DNA of 64,000 nucleotides from positions 5,890,001-5,954,000 of the forward strand of contig NZ_JAFFHZ010000001.1 of NCBI RefSeq assembly GCF_017052585.1, written 5' to 3'. The translations under genes were made by a program, and so were the position numbers. Numbering within the stretch: the stretch's first letter is position 1; each line of letters opens with the position of its first letter. Below, one piece after another: positions 25,001-31,076 of this stretch. The notes below the pieces were generated by a model. It was given only the letters and a program-made list of their open reading frames with translations. It was not told the DNA's origin and made no database searches. The DNA is from Paenibacillus apiarius (GTDB lineage: Bacteria > Bacillota > Bacilli > Paenibacillales > Paenibacillaceae).

Positions 25001-28000
25001 GATTTATCGGTCATTCAACAAGCAGTCGGTGGTTCATCTCAGGTCGAGCGAATATACGGACTCACTTCCCTGCAGAAAGGGATGCTATACCATAGCATCG
25101 CCGAACCCGAATCGACAGCCTATAGAAATCAGAATATTTTTATAGGGCAAGGCTATGCCGATGAGTACATGGTGAAGCAGGCACTCAAACTTCTTGCGAT
25201 ACGACACGAAGTGCTGCGTACGGCGATTATTCATAAAGATATATCGATGCCCAAACAAGTCGTGATCCGAGAGAGGGAAGTGGAATACGAAAGAACAGAC
25301 CTCACGGGAGTAGAAGCAACAGTGCAGGCAGAAATGGTGGAAGCGATCGCACACGATCAAATCCAGCGAGGCTTTGACCTCGCACAAGACTCGTTATTGC
25401 GTGTACACCACGTCGTCCTGTCAAAAGACTGTTATCAATTGATCTGGAATTTCCATCACATTATTATGGATGGTTGGTGTCTATCGGCGGTATACGGGGA
25501 GTTCAATCGACTATATCAAGCGCTGCAAAAAGGGGCTTTGCCATCTGATCTAAAGAAGCAGGTAATCAAGGACAAGCAGGATCGGGCCTCCTACGAAGAT
25601 TATATCGTATGGCTGGAAAAACAGGATCAAGAAAAAGGGCTGTCTTACTGGTCAGACGTATTAGCAGGGTATGAAGAAGTCGCGGAGATTAAACCCGTGT
25701 ATACACCGCAAGCGAGCGAACAGCAAGTGGAGCGCCTAGCGATTACCTTGACACCTGAGGACAGATTGCGGATAAAAGAACTGACATCCGCCCATCACAT
25801 GACGGTGAGTAATGTCGTAGAAACGGCCTGGGGAGTTGTCTTGCAAGCATACAGCGGACAAAAAGATGTGGTATTCGGGAAAGTAACATCCGGACGGCAA
25901 AGCGATGTGCGGGGAATAGAAGATATCGTCGGTCTGTTTATTAATACGATCCCTGTGCGTGTAGCGAGCAAAGAAGGCATGAGTGTCATGAGTCTGTTCA
26001 AAGACATGCAGCAGCAAGGGTCGGAAAGTGAACAATATGCTTATTGTTCGCTTGCAGAGATTCAAGCGCAGACGGAGCAGAAACAGCACTTGATTCAAGT
26101 GCTCTATGCGTTTGAAAACTATTATGTGGATGAGGATAAGCTAACCGATTTCACGTACGAGATTACGTCATCCCGCGACCAACCTCCATACAACTTGACG
26201 TTATGCGCATACGAGTCGGGGGAGAAAATAGTCTGTGAAATGCTTTACAATCCGAATGTGTATGCGAATGAGGACATTGTACAAATGCTTACGCGGCTAG
26301 AACATGTGCTACATGCCCTAGCAGTAAACCCAGAAATGAAGTTGTCTGAACTTGAGACCATAACAGGGGAAGAGAAAGAACAGATACTAGGTGCATTTAA
26401 TGATACGAGCTTAGCGTATGCAAAGGATAAAACGATTCCAGCATTATGGGAAGAGCAGGTTGCTCACACCCCGGATGCAATCGCCGTTGTATATGAAGAT
26501 AACCATGTGACGTATGACGCATTAAACCAAAAAATCAACCAAGTGGCATGGGCGCTTCGCAGACTGCACATTAAACCGGATGACCGCGTGGTTATCGTAG
26601 CAGAGCGAAGTGTGGAGATGATTGCCGGGATGTATGGCATCATCAAGGCAGGTGGCGCGTATGTGCCAGTCGATCCTACCATCCCAGCAGAGCGTATGCA
26701 GTTTATCCTAAATGACTGCAAACCAAAGGCAGTGCTAGTGTATAAAGCTACGATTGAAACGGATCTGCCGACGATTAATCTGGCGGACGATAAGCTCTGG
26801 GAAGGGCAAAGCGACAATCCGGAGCCAGTCAATCGCCCCGATGATTTGGCTTATATTATCTATACCTCCGGAACGACGGGGCAGCCCAAAGGGGTAATGT
26901 TAGCGCACAGCGGCGTAGTTGCGATGCGGAGTTACCTGCAGGAGAAGTATGAAGTGACGCAGCAAGATAACGTGCTTCAGTTTGCCAACTATATATTTGA
27001 CGCCTCCGTATGGGAGATGACACTGTCGCTTTTGCTGGGTGCAAAGCTGACCCTCGTGTCCCAAGCGGTTCTATCGGATGTGAGCAGCTTTAACGCTTTT
27101 ATCAAGAAAAACGGAATCACGTTGACGTTGCTGCCGCCGCAATACTATCTACAGACGGATATAAGCGGACTACGGGTACTGACGACAGGGGGATCGGCAG
27201 CAAACGCGGAGATGATCGAAAAGGCAGGGAGCGGTACACGATATATCAATGCCTATGGCCCGACGGAAAGCACAGTATTGGCAACGGGATGGGAATACGA
27301 TGGAGAGAGTGACATTCCCTATCCTGTACCGATTGGGAAACCAACGAGCAATACGCAAATCTATATTATGGATGGCATGAAGCTATGCGGGATAGGTGTA
27401 CCCGGGGAGTTATGTATTGCAGGCAGCGGTGTGGCAAAGGGGTACTTGAACCTTCCGGCACTAACCGCAGAGAAGTTTATTGAGAATCCATACGGGGAAG
27501 GAAAACTGTACCGGTCGGGAGACTTAGCCAAATGGTTGCCGGACGGGAACATAGCCTATTTAGGCCGTATTGATGATCAAGTGAAGATCAGGGGGTTCCG
27601 GATAGAGCCAGGAGAAGTGGAAAATGCGCTGCGGCAGCTGGCAGGGATCCAAGATGCGGTTGTGGTTGCAACTAATAATCATGAAATCCAATCGTTATGT
27701 GGGTATATAGTATCTCATACAGTGGTTGATCCATTTGAGATTAAACAAAACTTAAAGAAGTTCCTTCCATCGTACATGATTCCATCGTTTATTGTGCAAT
27801 TGGAGCAAATTCCTGTCACAAGCTCAGGGAAAGTGGATAAACATCGGTTGCCTTCGCCAAACGTGCGTGCCCTTGTGGAACACGATACATTTGTTGCCGC
27901 GCAAAACGATAGGGAGAAGGAACTTGTAACCATTTGGCGTGACATTCTTGTGAGTGAGCAAATCGGCATTTATGATAATTTCTTTGAACTAGGCGGAAAT

Positions 28001-28705
28001 TCATTATTAATCATGAGTATGTTGGCTCGAATTGAAGAAAGGTACCCAGGGATTGTAAAAGTGGGCGATATATTCGCAAATCCTACTATCGCCCAGCTGG
28101 CAACGTTCATAGATGTAAGCAGTCAAACAGCATTGAGATGTGCACAAGTTCCGTTCCCAGATTCGTATCTGTTAGGTAGTAGGAACAAGGTATTCGTATT
28201 CCATTTCGAAGATAACAGTGATTTATTTCATGTACTGAAGGAAATGCAATCAGAGAGCGAGACAGCACTGGAGTCGTGGCTATTGTTTCTGTACACATAT
28301 AGTGTTATCGAGGCGACAGGTCAGCAGGAGCTGTCGGTTTGCTATGGGGCGAATAATACTTTTTCATCGTTCGAGATCTGTAATCACGACGACTTGAATG
28401 TATTGTTGGAGAACGTAAATAGCAAGAAACAAGCAGCTCCAAAATGTACACAAGCAAAATTTATTATTGATTACAAGCAAAATGGGTTATTTCCGATGTT
28501 TTTATATCAGTTCACAGGAAATAAAGGCTATACGGAATACTGTGATTTCTCATTCTCTTTTACTATGAATGAAGAAGCTGTTTATTTCGAGGCAAAGATT
28601 TTAAATCGCACCCTCAATTCGGATTATATTCAATCGTTGTTTTTAAGATGGATTCAGATTGTCCAGCATGTCAGTTTGAAAGATAAAGATAATAGCAAAG
28701 TATGA
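16004..28705 (+). CDS. Non-ribosomal peptide synthetase, three modules, no thioesterase
   Basis: Second synthetase of the assembly line, 4233 residues. It starts at ATG with GGAGG 8 bases upstream, 26 nt after the previous stop. The short leader MSSKMVLGSKIENIYSLTP resembles acceptor communication segments of TycB-type enzymes, pairing with the donor-like tail of the preceding enzyme. Domain order is C-A-T-E, C-A-T-E, C-A-T, then about 190 residues that look like the C-terminal half of a condensation domain without HHxxxDG. No TE, reductase or other release domain is present. Modules 5-6 and 6-7 contain long near-identical tracts. Being the last NRPS gene before the exporter, it should carry the C-terminal residue of the peptide. 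How the chain is released is not visible here. Confidence 0.97.
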   Translation: MSSKMVLGSKIENIYSLTPVQEGMLFHKLMNGDSTAYVVQHRFELNGLINEQKVKEAIQLVTMKHDVLRTSIVFEKLTVPRQIILKNRAIEYERIDLSDIAAYDRNNKMDMIAQLDVERGFDLQRDSLLRVKLVHFGANQYKMLWTFHHIIIDGWSLSILFSDFKTYYDMLEHGKSLQSIMSIVETDKKRIEKYGDYVKWLEQQNANEGIAYWEELLSDYDGAADIKSTEQTPLAVETVSLSEMKLSKEQTASLQNLAATHHITMNTIVETAWGIVLQLYTGAKDVVYGKVISGRHVPIRGIEKIVGPFIVTIPARIRYKEDDIVVEVLHSTQLQGTKSTAYSYCPLQQIMSLTKQKSELIKYLYAFENYELDETLLTQHSEGLGLNIETYREQTNYDLVLIANYEHGYLRFQMQYASNRYGSKEIEAMLLRLQVVLLSFANNPEMKLSELETITEEEKEQILGAFNDTSLAYAKDKTIPALWEEQVAHTPDAIAVVYEDNDVTYDALNQKINQVAWALRRLHIKPDDRVVIVAERSVEMIAGMYGIIKAGGAYVPVDPTIPAERMQFILNDCKPKAVLVYKATIETDLPTINLADDKLWEGQSDNPEQVNRPDDLAYIIYTSGTTGQPKGVMLAHSGVVAMRSYLQEKYEVTQQDNVLQFANYIFDASVWEMTLSLLLGAKLTLVSQAVLSDVSSFNAFIKKNRITLTLLPPQYYLQTDISGLRVLTTGGSAANAEMIEKAGSGTRYINAYGPTESTVLATGWEYDGESDIPNPVPIGKPTSNTQIYIMDGMKLCGIGVPGELCIAGSGVAKGYLNLPALTAEKFIENPYGEGKLYRSGDLAKWLPDGNIAYLGRIDDQVKIRGFRIEPGEVENALRQLEGIQDAAVIVRETHDGEKALFAYLISKDQVQLQAVRRDLEEVLPAYMVPAYMMQIDQLPMTRNGKLDKRALPEIVAVSEKEYTAPKNELEAQLCHIFSEVLGVERVGTQDSFFELGGDSIKAIRIVSKLRSAGYQIAIKDIMQKYTVEAISYAAQKSALEEQYEQAEVSGLVPLTPIVREFASWNLPKPHHFNQDMLMEIDLEDEKQLREVLDALIAHHDMLRSIYREGQLEIVKVSASKAYELKVYDFSEEPAAAELMEAACTELHSSINLEEGPLVKAAMFRTGEGNLLFLGIHHLVVDGVSWRILQEDIGTAIRQVKEGTKIRFPAKTASYKAWAEALVEYKDSHLLQKERVYWEQVVTQMAAGELRMDEQTGESGYDSCTIHLNKEETEQLIHQAGRAYHTEINDLLISALGMAVKQLTGARDVTIGMEGHGREPIHKRIDIDRTVGWFTSIYPVVVPCHEDIAESIITTKETLRQIPNRGLGYGLLQDELPVRPLEVMFNYMGQMDAEAKGKKLHFFSSGKGSAAENTVFRKMIVNGGIMDGKLQLTIGYNCSYLSRGRMQSFSERYRAALLAIKDHCIAIKETVQTPSDYRAAHLTRTDLSVIQQAVGGSSQVERIYGLTSLQKGMLYHSIAEPESTAYRNQNIFIGQGYADEYMVKQALKLLAIRHEVLRTAIIHKDISIPKQVVIREREVEYERTDLTGVEASVQAEMVEAIVHDQIQRGFDLAQDSLLRVHHVVLSKDCYQLIWNFHHIIMDGWSLSAVYGEFNRLYQALQQGALPSDLKKQVIKDKQDRASYEDYIVWLEKQDQEKGLSYWSDVLAGYEEVAEIKPVYTPQASEQQVERLAITLTPEDRLRIKELTSAHHMTVSNVVETAWGVVLQAYSGQKDVVFGKVTSGRQSDVRGIEDIVGLFINTIPVRVASKEGMSVMSLLKDMQQQGSESEQYGYCSLAEIQAQTEQKQHLIQVLYAFENYYVDEDKLTDFTHKIVSGRDQNQYNLTLCAYESGEKIVCEMLYNPNVYANEEIAQMLARLEHVLHALAVNPEMKVSELETTTEEEKEQILGAFQTKPTQYPHEESIKSLFEAQVKKTPDRIAVSCGTEQLTYAELNAKANIVANRLLATKAEHETGKGETMVALLLERNIDMVIGILGVVKAGYVYVPIDPEALQDRIQYTLSDSGASLLLVNQGKEHTVSFQQGGIYAIEHLYANIPGISDVPHRTELEANPDVSIAPQDALYIIYTSGTTGEPKGTIIEHECVVRLMKNDDMPFDFHEEDVWSLFAAYNFDVSVWEMYGALLYGGHLVVVPNDAKKDSYAFLDILREKRVTVLNQVPSSFYNLMQVELAEAGERLCVKHLIFAGEALQVGKLKAWHAKYPEMNIVNMYGITETTVHVTYKAITAEDIALDVNDVGKALPTLKIYMLDGDKLCGIGVPGELCVAGVGVARGYLNKPELTNKKFVANPFVPGERMYRSGDLAKWLPDGNIAYLGRIDDQVKIRGFRIELGEVENALRQLAGIQDAAVIVRETHDGEKALFAYLISKDQVQLQAVRQDLEEVLPAYMVPAYMMQIDQLPVTRNGKLDKRALPEIVAVSEKEYTAPKNELEAQLCNIFSEVLGVERVGTQDSFFELGGDSIKAIRIVSKLRSAGYQIAIKDIMQKYTVEAISYAAQKSALEEQYEQAEVSGLVPLTPIVREFASWNLPKPHHFNQDMLMEIDLEDEKQLREVLDALIAHHDMLRSIYREGQLEIVKVSASKAYELKVYDFSEEQAAALMEAACTELHSSINLEEGPLVKAAMFRTGEGNLLFLGIHHLVVDGVSWRILQEDIGTAIQQVKEGAKIRFPAKTASYKAWAEALAEYKDSHLLQKERAYWEQVATQMESGELGMDEQTGESGYDSCTIHLNEKETEQLIHQAGRAYHTEINDLLISALGMAVKQLTGARDVTIGMEGHGREPIHKRIDIDRTVGWFTSIYPVLVPCHEDIAESIITTKETLRQIPNRGLGYGLLQDELPVRPLEVMFNYMGQMDAEAKGKKLHFFSSGKGSAAENTVFRKMIVNGGIMDGKLQLVIGYNRSYLSRERMQSFRERYLAALLAIKDHCIAIKETVQTPSDYRAAHLTRTDLSVIQQAVGGSSQVERIYGLTSLQKGMLYHSIAEPESTAYRNQNIFIGQGYADEYMVKQALKLLAIRHEVLRTAIIHKDISMPKQVVIREREVEYERTDLTGVEATVQAEMVEAIAHDQIQRGFDLAQDSLLRVHHVVLSKDCYQLIWNFHHIIMDGWCLSAVYGEFNRLYQALQKGALPSDLKKQVIKDKQDRASYEDYIVWLEKQDQEKGLSYWSDVLAGYEEVAEIKPVYTPQASEQQVERLAITLTPEDRLRIKELTSAHHMTVSNVVETAWGVVLQAYSGQKDVVFGKVTSGRQSDVRGIEDIVGLFINTIPVRVASKEGMSVMSLFKDMQQQGSESEQYAYCSLAEIQAQTEQKQHLIQVLYAFENYYVDEDKLTDFTYEITSSRDQPPYNLTLCAYESGEKIVCEMLYNPNVYANEDIVQMLTRLEHVLHALAVNPEMKLSELETITGEEKEQILGAFNDTSLAYAKDKTIPALWEEQVAHTPDAIAVVYEDNHVTYDALNQKINQVAWALRRLHIKPDDRVVIVAERSVEMIAGMYGIIKAGGAYVPVDPTIPAERMQFILNDCKPKAVLVYKATIETDLPTINLADDKLWEGQSDNPEPVNRPDDLAYIIYTSGTTGQPKGVMLAHSGVVAMRSYLQEKYEVTQQDNVLQFANYIFDASVWEMTLSLLLGAKLTLVSQAVLSDVSSFNAFIKKNGITLTLLPPQYYLQTDISGLRVLTTGGSAANAEMIEKAGSGTRYINAYGPTESTVLATGWEYDGESDIPYPVPIGKPTSNTQIYIMDGMKLCGIGVPGELCIAGSGVAKGYLNLPALTAEKFIENPYGEGKLYRSGDLAKWLPDGNIAYLGRIDDQVKIRGFRIEPGEVENALRQLAGIQDAVVVATNNHEIQSLCGYIVSHTVVDPFEIKQNLKKFLPSYMIPSFIVQLEQIPVTSSGKVDKHRLPSPNVRALVEHDTFVAAQNDREKELVTIWRDILVSEQIGIYDNFFELGGNSLLIMSMLARIEERYPGIVKVGDIFANPTIAQLATFIDVSSQTALRCAQVPFPDSYLLGSRNKVFVFHFEDNSDLFHVLKEMQSESETALESWLLFLYTYSVIEATGQQELSVCYGANNTFSSFEICNHDDLNVLLENVNSKKQAAPKCTQAKFIIDYKQNGLFPMFLYQFTGNKGYTEYCDFSFSFTMNEEAVYFEAKILNRTLNSDYIQSLFLRWIQIVQHVSLKDKDNSKV
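16040..20420 (+). other. NRPS module 5: C-A-T-E, D residue, hydrophobic/aromatic pocket
   Basis: C about 16040-17330 (HHIIIDG, LTPVQEGMLFH, DCL-type), A about 17440-18870, T about 18910-19115 (Ser at 18998), E about 19155-20420. The pocket reads D-A-W-L-T-G-A-V-L. It shares D-A, T-G-A-V and the terminal Lys with the published Tyr code DALVTGAVVK, while Trp at 239 also occurs in Leu and Phe pockets. I call it hydrophobic or aromatic only. Confidence 0.75.
17334..18654 (+). repeat. Near-identical 1.3 kb block (A5), partner at 26331-27651
   Basis: The tract matches module 7 at a constant offset of 8997 bases, with a handful of substitutions (for example KKNRITL versus KKNGITL, IPNPVP versus IPYPVP). 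The match stops abruptly after GIQDA, inside the A-domain C-terminal subdomain. From there module 5 continues with the common VIVRETHDGEKAL sequence and module 7 switches to unrelated-looking NRPS sequence. Confidence 0.88.
18900..21600 (+). repeat. Near-identical 2.7 kb block (T5-E5-C6), partner at 23448-26145
   Basis: Carrier, epimerization and following condensation domain are repeated as one block, with an offset of 4548 then 4545 bases after a one-codon indel (EEPAAAELM versus EEQAAALM). The C domains of modules 6 and 7 differ at few residues (HHIIMDGWS versus HHIIMDGWC; one LLKD versus LFKD change). Confidence 0.88.
20500..24960 (+). other. NRPS module 6: C-A-T-E, predicted D-Thr-like residue
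   Basis: C about 20500-21790, A about 21885-23420, T about 23460-23660 (Ser at 23546), E about 23705-24960. The pocket is identical to module 4 (D-V-W-N-I-A-M-V-H, Thr-like). The A-T-E part is almost a copy of module 4, and the T-E-C part almost a copy of the preceding module. Confidence 0.78.
25050..28110 (+). other. NRPS module 7: C-A-T, terminal L residue, same pocket as module 5
   Basis: C about 25050-26330 (HHIIMDG), A about 26440-27860, T about 27900-28110 with Ser at 28001 in GGNS and no E domain after it. The pocket matches module 5 (D-A-W-L-T-G-A-V-L). The A-domain tail from about 27655 on and the T domain are diverged from every other module here, so the end of the enzyme comes from a different source than its front. 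Confidence 0.77.
28130..28705 (+). other. C-terminal half-condensation-like domain in place of a thioesterase
   Basis: About 190 residues after the last carrier domain. The pattern VPFPDSY, then ALESWLLFLYTYSVIEATG, then DFSFSFTMNEEAVYFEAKI and NRTLNSDYIQSLFLRWI follows the C-terminal subdomain of C domains (floor, latch and final helices). The N-terminal half with HHxxxDG is absent, and there is no GxSxG of a thioesterase. It may be a relic or a non-catalytic docking or release platform. Confidence 0.55.
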
Positions 28706-28745
28706 TGGGAAGAATATAACTCGATTAACTAACGATCATTCAGTC

Positions 28746-28777
28746 ACGCTCAACTCAGTATGTGAGTTGAGCGTTTT
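28746..28777 (+). terminator. Strong hairpin between NRPS and exporter genes
   Basis: Perfect 12-bp stem (ACGCTCAACTCA and its complement, 28746-28757 and 28763-28774) with a 5-nt loop, followed by only four T. It lies 41 nt after the NRPS stop and upstream of the exporter. It may act as a partial terminator or as a mRNA 3'-end stabiliser. Confidence 0.6.
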
Positions 28778-28807
28778 ATGAAATCGCAGATGGAGGTGTA
28801 TCGTTAC

Positions 28808-30106
28808 TTGGACAATAACAGTATGTTATTCAATCGGAACTTCAATCTTATCGTTATTGGCCAAATTGTTTCTGTTCTTGGTTCTGCAGTATTACGCTTT
28901 GCCTTGGATTTGTATGTGCTTGACGTTACAGGGCGGGCCGATGTGTTCGCATTAGTGTTAGCATTATCAGCAATTCCAGGAATCGTGTTAACACCGATTG
29001 GCGGGGCAATAGCCGATCGGTTCAACCGCCGTAATTTGATGATTATTCTCGATGCTTGCGCAGGAATTGTCGTATTATCACTAGTGTTGACAATGATAGC
29101 AGGTGGTATCTCAATATTGGTTATAGGAATAACATTGGGCTTACTGGCCATTATGTCCAGTATATACCAACCTACAGTGCAGTCAATTGTACCTGTTCTT
29201 GTAAGTGATCAACAATTGGCTAGTGCGAATGGTGTGGTAGCTAGCATAGGTGCACTAGCTGGCATGCTTGGTCCTGTCCTGGGCGGATTGTTATATGCAG
29301 CACTTGGGATTAACACACTTTTGGTGGCGAGTTGTACAGCTTTCTTCCTGTCTTCGGTAATGGAAATGTTCATTCATATACCATATGAAAAGAGGGATTG
29401 GGGCGGAAGATTTGTGTCAGTGATTGCTCGTGATATGAAGGATGGTGTTCGTTATATCTTATATCAGAAACCGTTTATTTTTCGTTTAGTTGTATTAGCT
29501 GCCTTGGTCAATTTGTTTTTTTCACCGATGTTTTTCGTCGGTGTTCCGTATATGCTTCGGATAACGATGCACAGTAGCGACACAATGTATGGTTTGGGTA
29601 TGGGAATTATTGAACTGAGTGTAATTGTTGGTGCATTAGCAACTGGGATTGTTTCATACAAGTTAACATTGTCACGCATGCATTGGCTGATGTTTATTGC
29701 GGCGATGCTCACAGTCGTTATGGCAGTGGCAGTCATGCCATCATTATATGAGTTTGGATTTGCTACATCATTTACATTGTTAATAAGTAGCGCTGGTCTA
29801 ATCGTGATTGTGGCAACACTTATGAATGTATTTATAATCACGCTTGTGCAGAAGCATTCTCCAAAAGAAATACTCGGAAAAGTAATGGCGATTGTAATGT
29901 CTGCCGCATCATGCGTTATGCCAATTGGGCAAGCTATATATGGTGTAGTATTTGAGAATTTCAACGCAAACGTATATGTACCCGTGTTATGCGCCTTCAT
30001 GTTCATGATTCTTATAGCAATAGCAAGTAAACTAACATTTAGAAAAGTATCGTTAAGTGAAGATATACTAAACATTGATAAGGAAAAAATATCATATCCA
30101 GGATGA
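28808..30106 (+). CDS. MFS exporter (EntS / macrolide-efflux type), probable peptide exporter
   Basis: Twelve-helix major facilitator of the MFS_3 type, inserted in the cytoplasmic membrane. It is the likely proton-driven exporter or self-resistance pump for the NRPS product, judged from its position directly behind the synthetase genes. Typical features are the loop-2 motif GGAIADRFNRRNLM between helices 2 and 3 and the helix-5 GMLGPVLGGLL segment. An upstream ATG at 28778 falls at the end of the hairpin. I prefer TTG at 28808 because GGAGGTG (28792-28798) sits 9 nt before it, giving 432 residues starting MDNNSMLFNRN. Substrate specificity cannot be read from sequence. Confidence 0.9.
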   Translation: MDNNSMLFNRNFNLIVIGQIVSVLGSAVLRFALDLYVLDVTGRADVFALVLALSAIPGIVLTPIGGAIADRFNRRNLMIILDACAGIVVLSLVLTMIAGGISILVIGITLGLLAIMSSIYQPTVQSIVPVLVSDQQLASANGVVASIGALAGMLGPVLGGLLYAALGINTLLVASCTAFFLSSVMEMFIHIPYEKRDWGGRFVSVIARDMKDGVRYILYQKPFIFRLVVLAALVNLFFSPMFFVGVPYMLRITMHSSDTMYGLGMGIIELSVIVGALATGIVSYKLTLSRMHWLMFIAAMLTVVMAVAVMPSLYEFGFATSFTLLISSAGLIVIVATLMNVFIITLVQKHSPKEILGKVMAIVMSAASCVMPIGQAIYGVVFENFNANVYVPVLCAFMFMILIAIASKLTFRKVSLSEDILNIDKEKISYPG

Positions 30107-30489
30107 GTTAATGCTGGTGGTAATAGTTCTTGTTTGCACAGTGTCGCAGCTTGGTCTTCATTGTGTATGATGTAGGCATTAATTGTTCGTCTATGCTGAA
30201 AAATTCTTCAGAGAATTGTTAGAAAATATTGACAATACATGGGAACTGGATTACTATAAAAAGTGTGATATTCGACACTATTCGGTATATTAACTATATG
30301 TATAAATACTTGGAATCTAAACATATTACAATAACTGAACTGACAATAATAGATGTTTCGGCACGCTATTGGACATTAAGGGACATAGCTGGTAGCTTAG
30401 GTAGTGCAGTATATAGTGTATATCTGGACGGAATGGGCGAAGCTATGTCTTTATTTGTGACGTGTTGTTTCTATCGGATTGGAGCTACC
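30107..30489 (+). other. Non-coding leader before loaP, with a short orphan reading frame
   Basis: 383 bases without a convincing gene. An open frame of 36 codons (about 30189-30296, containing AEKFFRELLENIDNTWELDY) reads like the tail of a protein but has no start of its own, so it may be a relic. The frame upstream of loaP is also open but has no ribosome binding site and no recognisable protein character. A promoter lies at 30229-30257. Confidence 0.45.
30229..30257 (+). promoter_or_regulatory. Sigma-A type promoter for loaP and the PPTase gene
   Basis: Perfect -35 TTGACA (30229-30234), 17-nt spacer, and -10 TACTAT (30252-30257, 4 of 6 to consensus). It would give a leader of about 230 nt before loaP, so the regulator can be made independently of the NRPS operon. 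Confidence 0.55.
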
Positions 30490-31074
30490 ATGAGTTATTA
30501 TGTTTTCTTTGTCGAGACAGGAAAAGAAGAACGGATTGGACAATATATCAAAAGGTACCTTCCTGACATCCATTACTTGATTCCTAGGCGCTACATAACA
30601 GAGAAAAAAGCAGGGAAAATACATGTGGTCTTCAAATTAATGTTTCCCGGATACATATTCATAGAATGCGAAGAAAATTTAGAGTTTAGCACATATTATA
30701 CAATTAAGAAAATACCACATGTTTTTCGAATGCTAAGTTATAGTATAGCTACTCAGACTAAGGTTGTTGGTAAATTAAAGGGATATAATCGTGATTATTA
30801 CAACTCTATCATTACTGCTGACGAACAACTTCAAAGTGAGTTCTTCTTAAAGGTTGCTGATGATGAGATGAATAATATATTAGAATTGTTGGATGACGAT
30901 CAAATAATCAATCAGTCGGTTCTTACTACAATTAATGGAGAAGTGTGTGCTTTATCAGGTCCTTTGGTAGGATTGGAGCACATTATTATGAAAGTTGATA
31001 AGCGGAAAAGAAAGGCAAAAATAAAACTCTATCTGTTTGGTGAAGAAAGATATATATATGTTGATACCAAATAA
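30490..31074 (+). CDS. loaP: LoaP-type NusG paralog, processive transcription antiterminator
   Basis: 194-residue member of the specialised NusG family. LoaP proteins bind elongating RNA polymerase through an NGN domain and let it read through terminators in long biosynthetic operons. Here the NGN domain starts MSYYVFFVETGKEE, with the family-typical PRRYITEKKAGK, KLMFPGYIFIE and KKIPHVFRM. A C-terminal KOW domain follows, with ALSGPLVGLEHIIMKVDKRKRKAKI. The ATG at 30490 is chosen over the open upstream frame because GGAG lies 5-8 nt before it and family N termini begin at this point. It precedes the PPTase gene by 2 nt. It most probably controls the adjacent NRPS operon, whose leader lies outside the window. 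Confidence 0.88.
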   Translation: MSYYVFFVETGKEERIGQYIKRYLPDIHYLIPRRYITEKKAGKIHVVFKLMFPGYIFIECEENLEFSTYYTIKKIPHVFRMLSYSIATQTKVVGKLKGYNRDYYNSIITADEQLQSEFFLKVADDEMNNILELLDDDQIINQSVLTTINGEVCALSGPLVGLEHIIMKVDKRKRKAKIKLYLFGEERYIYVDTK

Positions 31075-31076
31075 GC

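Noticed and set aside
30229..30489. Upstream extension of loaP as one 281-codon gene
   Set aside because: NusG-family N termini begin at MSYYVFF, GGAG precedes that ATG, and the upstream part overlaps the promoter and has no protein similarity I can see.
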